Origin: Candidatus Aenigmatarchaeota archaeon
GTDB taxonomy: Archaea; Aenigmatarchaeota; Aenigmatarchaeia; QMZP01
Length of the DNA: 10,943 bases
Direction: 5' to 3'
Assembly (NCBI GenBank): GCA_030672885.1
Contig: DAOVFN010000011.1
Span: forward strand, 1 to 10,943
In this document: piece by piece, positions 6,733-10,943 of the stretch
Layout: each line of letters opens with the position of its first letter
How positions within the stretch are numbered: position 1 is the stretch's first letter
Notes under the pieces: model-generated
Seen by the model: the letters and a program-made list of their open reading frames with translations, nothing else
What the model was told of the DNA's origin: nothing
Database searches by the model: none
Program-made: the position numbers and the translations under genes

Positions 6733-6753
6733 TTTGTCACTATAATATAGTAA
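6733..6753 (+). repeat. 21-base direct repeat, left copy
   Basis: TTTGTCACTAT is identical to 10762-10772. The next five bases differ at three positions, and AGTAA then matches again: 18 of 21 identical. Both copies read in the same direction and lie just inside the two outward-pointing structured elements, bounding about 4 kb of host-type genes. Confidence 0.5.
6739..6751. promoter_or_regulatory. Palindromic TATA-like site ACTATAATATAGT
   Basis: A perfect 13-base palindrome centred on 6745. On the minus strand its 26-base offset predicts a transcript start near 6719, at the 5' edge of the structured element. It is part of a 21-base direct repeat whose other copy is at 10762-10782. Confidence 0.4.
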
Positions 6754-6820
6754 AAGGGTAGTATTAGTGTATTTAAAGTTAACTGTGTGCTGCATTGTGC
6801 TGTTTCACTGGCCAGAGAAG

Positions 6821-7675
6821 TTAAACCCCTGAAACCAGCCTCACCACGTTCCTGAGGCCCGGAGCCAGGCCGAGAATCAGGACCACTATCTTCAGGAACT
6901 TTCTGAACTGGGGATCCTCTGCATAGCGATCGATTGCCCACAGGGCCGGCAGGACCACCACGACCTTGAGAAGGAACATGGCATAGGGCCCCAGGTAGGG
7001 AAAGAGCAGCCTGGGGACCACATGCTGCTCAAGGTAGCCGAACAGTGTGAGCGCTGTCACTGTGGCTGTGGCATCCAGGAAGTGGGCCGAGAGTATGGAG
7101 AGGTTCTCCCTTGAGAGCAGTGTGTGGTAGTAGTTTGATATCGGGAGGCGGTCCATGCGGACCAGGAGGGGACGCCAGGAGAAGAACAGGCCTGCCCAGA
7201 GGAGGGTGAGCCCGCCTATAAGGAAGAGCGGGAGAAGCGTCACGACAGGGAGGAGGGCTATGTTTACCATGGTGAGGGCTGTGCCTGTCACGAACATGGT
7301 CTTCCAGTAGGATATGCCTGCAAAACGCTGGAGCAGGAGGCTGAAGAGCAGGGTGAAGAGTGCCAGGGTGAATGTGATTATGTAACTTCCTGGTGTAGGG
7401 AATATAGGGGATGAATAGAATGCGTTCAGGCCAGGGGATAGCTTCCCCACAAAAGCGGCGTCATGAAGGACGCGGGTGGTGGATGCCCAGAATATAAAGG
7501 GTAGTATGGCCAAGGCAAAGCGGTTGTCTATCCTGACCCCCATGCGGCCGAGGAGGCGATAGACCAGGAACACAGCCACTATGAGTATCAGGGAGTATGC
7601 AATGGTATTGAGCGGATTGAACCAGCCATTGGACAATATCGGGCTTATGAAGTATTCCTGGACCGTGCTCCACAT
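6821..7675 (-). CDS. DUF63 family archaeal membrane protein
   Basis: 284 residues, close to the usual family length. From the N-terminus it shows the DUF63 layout that I recognise: a short amphipathic start (about residues 1-22), then TLIV-type hydrophobic segments (about 24-43), a basic loop GRMGVRIDNR (44-53), and a helix with LAILPFIFWASTTRVLHDAAF (about 55-75) followed by a PTPGSYIITF motif. About eight membrane helices in total. DUF63 proteins are found almost only in archaea and their function is unknown. The gene is divergent from the secreted protein at 7728, with only 52 bases between the starts. The ATG lies about 26 bases from the centre of the shared TATA box, so its transcript is probably leaderless. 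No defects are seen. Confidence 0.9.
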   Translation of the reverse strand: MWSTVQEYFISPILSNGWFNPLNTIAYSLILIVAVFLVYRLLGRMGVRIDNRFALAILPFIFWASTTRVLHDAAFVGKLSPGLNAFYSSPIFPTPGSYIITFTLALFTLLFSLLLQRFAGISYWKTMFVTGTALTMVNIALLPVVTLLPLFLIGGLTLLWAGLFFSWRPLLVRMDRLPISNYYHTLLSRENLSILSAHFLDATATVTALTLFGYLEQHVVPRLLFPYLGPYAMFLLKVVVVLPALWAIDRYAEDPQFRKFLKIVVLILGLAPGLRNVVRLVSGV

Positions 7676-7696
7676 GGGATAATTTTGGCAGATTAG

Positions 7697-7704
7697 TTAT
7701 ATAA
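7697..7704. promoter_or_regulatory. Shared palindromic TATA box for two divergent genes
   Basis: TTATATAA is its own reverse complement. Its centre is about 27 bases from the ATG at 7728 (+) and about 25 bases from the ATG at 7675 (-), the typical archaeal distance from TATA centre to transcript start. One box could therefore drive two leaderless transcripts in opposite directions. No Shine-Dalgarno site precedes either start. Confidence 0.6.
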
Positions 7705-7727
7705 GGGCGTTCTGAGAAGATATTAGT

Positions 7728-8744
7728 ATGGAAAGAACAGCAGTTTTGCTGACTGCTCTGCTGGTTCTGGCTATTCCGGCCATTGTGGCTGCCCAGGAGC
7801 TCACGGACAACAATATCGTGAACACAGAGTTAACAGATGATACCGGGCTCGCGGGCACAGAGGACGTCGAGATATCGTCTTCGGTCACAACACCAGTGAT
7901 AAGCGCTCTTGGAGTGATGGGCAAGGGCATAGCGGTGTCCCCTGGCGACCCCATGGATTTCATGATTGCCAAGATTGGCATCGGCGCGGTGAAGCTCACC
8001 ATAGACAACAAGGTCAAAAGGGTTGCCATAGGCGTGCTCATCCTTGACGATGAGAAATACAGGCTCAAGGGCGTATCGGTAAGGGACGGCCAGGCAACCG
8101 GAGACATATATAAGGACGGAGAGAATGTCGGTTCCCTTGACATGGCCTCTGTTGAAAAAGGAGACATCGTGGTCTGGGCAGGGACGATGGAACTGGATGG
8201 CAGCACCTACCACATTTACATCATGGAGGGCGTCAGAAAGATAAGGGCGCCTGAACTCAGGGACAAGGTAGCTGACTATTGCAGGAACAACCCTGACGAC
8301 ACCAACTGCCTGAACAAGGTCGAGGATTACTGCGGCAACCATCCCAACGACGCAAGGTGCAAGGCAATCTTCAGGAAGTACTGCATCGCAGGAAAAAACA
8401 TGGATGACATGAGGTGCAGGGAATACGTAAAGGACTACTGCAGCGAGAACCCGAACCTGAGTGAATGCGTCACAATGGGCATTGAGAGGGCCAATGTGTT
8501 CTGTGTAAAGAACCCTGATTCCTCACTCTGCAGGAAGATTGACAACAGGCTGGTGGAATTCTGCGGGAACAATCCGGACAACGAAGGATGCATAAGGGCC
8601 AAGGAGATTGTCATGAACAGGTCCCAGGTCCTGAACAGGATAAGGCAGTATGTCACCAGGGAGATATCCGACCTTATGCCAGTGGACGCGGTAGCTGTAC
8701 CGGTGCTGACCAATATCGATGTCGTGAGTCCAGAGGGGGGCTAG
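7728..8744 (+). CDS. Secreted protein with six C-x8-C repeats
   Basis: 338 residues. A signal peptide opens the protein (MERTAVLLTA, hydrophobic core, cleavage likely after VAA at 22). After an acidic linker (about 23-55) comes a beta-type domain (about 60-172) with no motif I know. Residues 183-290 then hold six tandem cysteine pairs: 185/194, 202/211, 219/230, 238/247, 259/268 and 279/288. Five have exactly eight residues between cysteines and the third has ten. The unit reads (Y/F)C-x-x-(N/H)P-(D/N), then three to four residues, then C. Each pair is probably one disulfide in a helix-loop unit. A C-terminal helical tail follows (about 291-338). Extracytoplasmic location is well supported. 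The gene is the first of a two-gene operon with the lipoprotein starting 1 base after its stop. Binding partner unknown. Confidence 0.85.
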   Translation: MERTAVLLTALLVLAIPAIVAAQELTDNNIVNTELTDDTGLAGTEDVEISSSVTTPVISALGVMGKGIAVSPGDPMDFMIAKIGIGAVKLTIDNKVKRVAIGVLILDDEKYRLKGVSVRDGQATGDIYKDGENVGSLDMASVEKGDIVVWAGTMELDGSTYHIYIMEGVRKIRAPELRDKVADYCRNNPDDTNCLNKVEDYCGNHPNDARCKAIFRKYCIAGKNMDDMRCREYVKDYCSENPNLSECVTMGIERANVFCVKNPDSSLCRKIDNRLVEFCGNNPDNEGCIRAKEIVMNRSQVLNRIRQYVTREISDLMPVDAVAVPVLTNIDVVSPEGG

Positions 8745-8745
8745 C

Positions 8746-8952
8746 ATGAAGAAGATTCTGCTTGCATTTCTCCTTGTAGCTGCGGTCCTGATTAGCGGGT
8801 GCACCCAGCAGCAGGCCCCTCCGGCAGACGGAGGGAACGAGCCGGCTGATGGGAACCTTGAGGCCTCGGCATACAACCAGATAGAGCAGGAGATGGAACA
8901 GGCAATAGAGGATATAGACCTCGGAGACCTGGAAAATGAGTTTTTGGTGTAA
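8746..8952 (+). CDS. Small acidic lipoprotein
   Basis: 68 residues. MKKILLAFLLVAAVLISGC is a clear lipoprotein signal with Cys19 as the lipidated residue, and the SGCTQ ending is common in archaeal lipoproteins. A low-complexity Gln/Pro/Gly/Asn linker (20-40) leads to an acidic amphipathic helix (about 43-68) ending in LGDLENEFLV. The mature part is only about 50 residues, so it probably acts as an anchor or binding peptide. Its start is 1 base after the stop of the cysteine-repeat protein, with a purine-rich GAGGGGGG stretch about 6 bases upstream, so the two are surely cotranscribed and probably act together at the outer face of the membrane. A hairpin with a T-rich tail follows the stop. 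Confidence 0.8.
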   Translation: MKKILLAFLLVAAVLISGCTQQQAPPADGGNEPADGNLEASAYNQIEQEMEQAIEDIDLGDLENEFLV

Positions 8953-8990
8953 ACCTCTTGGTTCTTTGAGGTATTTTTATATATTTTTAC
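8953..8990 (+). terminator. Hairpin and T-rich tract after the lipoprotein
   Basis: ACCTC (8953-8957) pairs with GAGGT (8968-8972) around a 10-base loop. Two T5 runs follow (8974-8978 and 8984-8988). The stem is short, but T-rich tracts alone suffice for many archaeal terminators. Confidence 0.5.
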
Positions 8991-9086
8991 TACTATTTAA
9001 TGATATGATACATAAATTATATATGGAAGGTCGTGCAATATAATGTATTGGCCAGTCCCGGAAAGGTATTTGTAAGCGCTCTGCCA

Positions 9087-9098
9087 TATATTAATATA
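9087..9098 (+). promoter_or_regulatory. TATA box of the TIM-barrel gene
   Basis: TATATTAATATA is a perfect 12-base palindrome in the AT-rich gap between operons. The expected start is near 9119, giving a leader of about 6 bases before the ATG at 9125 (or 12 before the ATG at 9131). A partial site, GTGA, lies at 9117-9120. Confidence 0.5.
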
Positions 9099-9124
9099 GA
9101 TATTGTCGATTTGGTTGTGAGATT

Positions 9125-10009
9125 ATGACCATGGATATGCTGATAAGGAAGAAGGCCCTGAAGATACAGGAAAGGCTGGGGATGAGGATTGGCGTGATGT
9201 ACGGCATATCCAGCATGCCCGTGGTTAGAACAACCGACCAGGCACTCAATGTCCTGAGGGAACTGTACAAGATAGGGATGAGGGCATTCGTTCTGCCCAA
9301 GGAGATGTTCACGGATATCGTTACCTCTGCGGACCTCTATAAGGAATCCTATGGGGGCCTACTCAAGATAAAGGAACTGGCACAGAAGTTCAACATAGAG
9401 CTGGCACTTCATTATCCGAGCCTGCCCGAGGACCCGGACGAAATCATGAAGGTATTCTGCACCATATGCAACGTGATGGACTGCAGGACATTCATCATAA
9501 CCCCTGACATATACAAAAATATGCCCCAGGAGCAGTCCCTGAGGCTGGCTGTCTATAAGATAAACGAGATAATGACCAACCTGAGGATGCCGGTCAAGAT
9601 GGGCATAGAGACCACCGGAAAGGTGGGAGAGGTGGGAAGCATAGAGCAGGTCGTTGATGTCGTCAAGAGAACCCGGGGCACAGAGGTCGTACTCAACTGG
9701 GCGCACATACATGCGAGAGGCTCTGGTGCACTGAGATCAGAGGACGACTTCAGGAGGGTGCTGAGCCTCGTGAGCTCCCAGGTAGGGAGGTCGTGTCTGG
9801 AGAACGCATACTTCCTGTTCTCAGGGGTATCCTACGGGCCGTCAGGTGAGATACGGCACATACCCCTGGCCCAGTCTGACATAAGCCTCAGAAACATGAT
9901 AAGGCAGAGCGTCTCTTTTGGCGTCAAGGGCACGCTCATATTTGAGGATCCCGACAAGGAGAAGCTGCTTCTCAGGATACTGGACGACCTCGGGGACATG
10001 GTCAGGTAG
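9125..10009 (+). CDS. Endonuclease IV-like TIM-barrel protein with altered metal site
   Basis: 294 residues, near the usual 280-300. The order of beta-strand motifs fits the AP endonuclease 2 / xylose-isomerase-like TIM-barrel superfamily, which in endonuclease IV cuts DNA at abasic sites using three zinc ions. Matches to zinc ligands of E. coli Nfo by position: His96 (H69), Glu162 in MGIETTGK (E145), His194 and His196 in NWAHIHARG (H182 region), His245 in RHIPL (H231) and Glu274 in IFEDP (E261). Apparent losses: the H109 position (ITPDIY, no His), Asp179 (Asn191) and His216 (Ser233 in FSGVSYG). Either the metal site is rebuilt or the enzyme has another substrate. Starts at 9125, 9131 and 9137 are all possible. 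It is followed 53 bases later by the kinase gene. Family confident, activity uncertain. Confidence 0.8.
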   Translation: MTMDMLIRKKALKIQERLGMRIGVMYGISSMPVVRTTDQALNVLRELYKIGMRAFVLPKEMFTDIVTSADLYKESYGGLLKIKELAQKFNIELALHYPSLPEDPDEIMKVFCTICNVMDCRTFIITPDIYKNMPQEQSLRLAVYKINEIMTNLRMPVKMGIETTGKVGEVGSIEQVVDVVKRTRGTEVVLNWAHIHARGSGALRSEDDFRRVLSLVSSQVGRSCLENAYFLFSGVSYGPSGEIRHIPLAQSDISLRNMIRQSVSFGVKGTLIFEDPDKEKLLLRILDDLGDMVR

Positions 10010-10024
10010 GCGTTCTGTTGCAAA

Positions 10025-10062
10025 TTCTTAAAGGCGCAGAAGCATATTAATCAGGTGATGAA
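10025..10062 (+). promoter_or_regulatory. Possible TATA-like site and ribosome site of the kinase
   Basis: TTCTTAAA near 10025-10032 is a weak TATA-like box about 26 bases before 10056. GGTGAT at 10054-10059 matches the archaeal anti-Shine-Dalgarno and precedes the GTG at 10063, supporting that start. Readthrough from the TIM-barrel gene is equally likely. Confidence 0.4.
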
Positions 10063-10611
10063 GTGATAATAGCTATATGCGGCGAGGCTGGTTCAGGCAA
10101 GGATAGTGCAGGAAGGGAACTGGCCAGGAGGCTTGGCTACAGGTTCTATTCCATAGGAGATATCTGGGGAGAGATGGCCCACAAGAGGGGCCTATCCCTT
10201 GAGGAGTTCAATAGGCTTTGTGAGGGGGACGAATCTGCAGACAGGGAAATAGACCGCTACCAGAAGGAACTCGGCAGGAAGGATGACAATTTTGTCATAG
10301 TGGGCCGCATGAGCGCACACTTCATCCCTCACGCATTCAGGGTATTTCTAAAGGTTGACCCAAAAGAGGGGGTCAGGAGGGTGCTTCAGGACTTGAAGAA
10401 CAGGAAAGATGAGCATTATTCCAGTGCGGAGGAGGCCGGGAAGGCTCTCCAAGCAATCCAGGCAGGCAACGAGAAGCGCTATCTCAGATTATATGGCGTG
10501 AATCCCTTTGACCAGAAGGGATATGACCTCGTTATAGACACCACGAGGATAGGCATAGACAAGGTTGTTGATTTGATAATGGCTGGGATGGCGGAAAGGA
10601 ATGGGATATAA
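10063..10611 (+). CDS. cmk: Archaeal-type cytidylate kinase family protein
   Basis: 182 residues, matching the short archaeal CMP kinase family, which phosphorylates CMP and dCMP to the diphosphates in the cytoplasm. The GTG start is placed by GGTGAT just upstream. Visible features: a P-loop GEAGSGKD at residues 7-14; YSIGDIWGEMA (30-40), matching the helix that opens the nucleotide-monophosphate site; GRMSAHFIPHA (87-97); FLKVDPKEGVRR (100-111); an Arg/Lys-rich lid (about 110-125); and the family-typical end RYLRLYGVNPFDQKGYDLVIDTT (about 143-165). The P-loop has Asp14 where Ser or Thr normally follows the Lys, as in some other nucleotide kinases with GKD loops, so substrate choice may differ. 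Its stop codon overlaps a 21-base palindrome. Confidence 0.8.
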   Translation: MIIAICGEAGSGKDSAGRELARRLGYRFYSIGDIWGEMAHKRGLSLEEFNRLCEGDESADREIDRYQKELGRKDDNFVIVGRMSAHFIPHAFRVFLKVDPKEGVRRVLQDLKNRKDEHYSSAEEAGKALQAIQAGNEKRYLRLYGVNPFDQKGYDLVIDTTRIGIDKVVDLIMAGMAERNGI

Positions 10612-10624
10612 CACTGTTATATCC
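10604..10624. repeat. 21-base palindrome over the kinase stop codon
   Basis: GGATATAACA (10604-10613), a central C, and TGTTATATCC (10615-10624) form perfect 10-base arms. The kinase TAA stop lies inside the left arm. As RNA it would be a hairpin with a very small loop. As DNA it could be an operator or terminator. Confidence 0.5.
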
Positions 10625-10691
10625 TTCTACGTAATATGGGCATAGGCATTCACCAAAACAGCACAAATCAGCTACCCGAAAGCTTTATAGC

Positions 10692-10720
10692 AACCCTTTC
10701 TAACGAATATTCAAAGGGTT
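10692..10720. repeat. Hairpin AACCCTTT / AAAGGGTT
   Basis: Perfect 8-bp arms (10692-10699 and 10713-10720) around a 13-base loop. It could end transcription from the kinase gene or act as a binding site. No long T run follows. Confidence 0.4.
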
Positions 10721-10761
10721 AACGGAGAATATAACAGATAAGACGATATATTTATAAACTA

Positions 10762-10782
10762 TTTGTCACTATTAAACAGTAA
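10762..10782 (+). repeat. 21-base direct repeat, right copy
   Basis: Shares TTTGTCACTAT and the final AGTAA with 6733-6753 (18 of 21 bases), in the same orientation. It lies 49 bases before the conserved GAGGCGG at the start of the second structured element. Confidence 0.5.
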
Positions 10783-10830
10783 CTAATATATCACTGAATC
10801 ATAGAAGATGTTATCACATCAACATTCAAT

Positions 10831-10943
10831 GAGGCGGCTGTTGCTCCTGTCTCAATCATGCTCACATCAAACAAACAAGTCAATGCAATTCCCGCTAGGG
10901 AATTCAGATATGGATTTGACAACAAGCCCATGCAAGCAACCAA
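10831..10943 (+). repeat. Partial inverted copy of the structured element (copy B)
   Basis: Starting at GAGGCGG (10831), the sequence matches the minus strand of 6712-6582. Its last 46 bases (10898-10943) differ at one position only. It keeps a hairpin, AATTCCC-GCTA-GGGAATT (10887-10904), at the site of the GAATTCC-TTCG-GGAATTC hairpin of copy A, with different loop and shifted arms. The window ends within the first arm of the long helix, so the rest of the fold cannot be tested. A frame is open across it on both strands without a recognisable product. Confidence 0.6.

Larger units (their letters stand above)
6402..6820. other. 419-base region between the cassette and DUF63 gene
   Basis: It holds no convincing protein gene. 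Contents from left to right: the ribosome site of the cassette (6407-6413), the structured element, a palindromic TATA-like site (6739-6751) and about 70 AT-rich bases leading to the DUF63 stop. TGTGCTG occurs twice in succession near 6786-6802. Confidence 0.5.
10612..10943. other. Right-edge non-coding region
   Basis: No supported protein gene in 332 bases. It contains the palindrome over the kinase stop, a hairpin AACCCTTT...AAAGGGTT (10692-10720), TATA-like sequences (near 10750-10758 and 10784-10791), the right copy of the direct repeat, and the second, truncated copy of the structured element running off the window. Confidence 0.5.

Noticed and set aside
8753..8876. Minus-strand frame covering the lipoprotein
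   Set aside because: The plus-strand lipoprotein has a perfect lipobox and is tightly coupled to the gene before it.
9005..9043. Twelve-codon frame in the gap before the TIM-barrel gene
   Set aside because: It is too short, lacks a ribosome site and is within AT-rich promoter sequence.
1..10943. tRNA, rRNA or CRISPR array
   Set aside because: No cloverleaf with a GTTC-type T loop, no rRNA core sequence and no regularly spaced repeats were found by eye.

Overview
The window looks archaeal. The evidence is a DUF63 membrane protein, an archaeal-type cytidylate kinase, AT-rich TATA boxes about 26 bases before expected transcript starts, GGTG-type ribosome binding sites, and exported proteins with archaeal-style lipoboxes and cysteine repeats. 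Large cysteine-rich surface proteins next to small-genome housekeeping genes resemble uncultivated (for example DPANN-like) archaea. The lineage cannot be fixed from this sequence.

Layout. (1) 1-977 (+): the 3' end of a beta-rich protein with three tandem domains. (2) 978-1185: an intergenic stretch with two perfect hairpins inside a closing stem, then a TATA box. (3) 1186-4734 (+): a giant chimeric membrane protein made of zinc ribbon, charged helical region, multi-pass membrane domain, beta ectodomain and cysteine-rich tail. (4) 4735-6401: on the minus strand, a compact three-gene cassette (small Cys/His membrane protein, coiled-coil lipoprotein, secreted protein) with strong AAAGGAG-type sites and a hairpin-plus-U terminator. 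This grammar is unlike the neighbouring genes. (5) 6425-6719: an exceptionally structured sequence on the minus strand, directly before the cassette. Part of it recurs in inverted orientation at the right edge (10831-10943). (6) 6821-7675 (-) DUF63 and 7728-8952 (+), a secreted cysteine-repeat protein plus a lipoprotein, diverge from one palindromic TATA box. (7) 9125-10611 (+): an endonuclease IV-like TIM-barrel protein and a CMP-kinase-like enzyme. (8) 10612-10943: non-coding, with palindromes and the second copy of the structured element.

Most genes encode surface or envelope proteins: the beta-domain protein, the giant chimera, two lipoproteins, two secreted proteins and two membrane proteins. 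The TIM-barrel and kinase genes are housekeeping-type. The strongest candidate for something undescribed is the structured element at 6425-6719 with its partial inverted copy. It may be a non-coding RNA or the long leader of the minus-strand cassette. It carries a three-way junction, a hairpin kept in both copies with different loop and arm sequence, and an anti-Shine-Dalgarno-like ACCUCCU in a hairpin loop.
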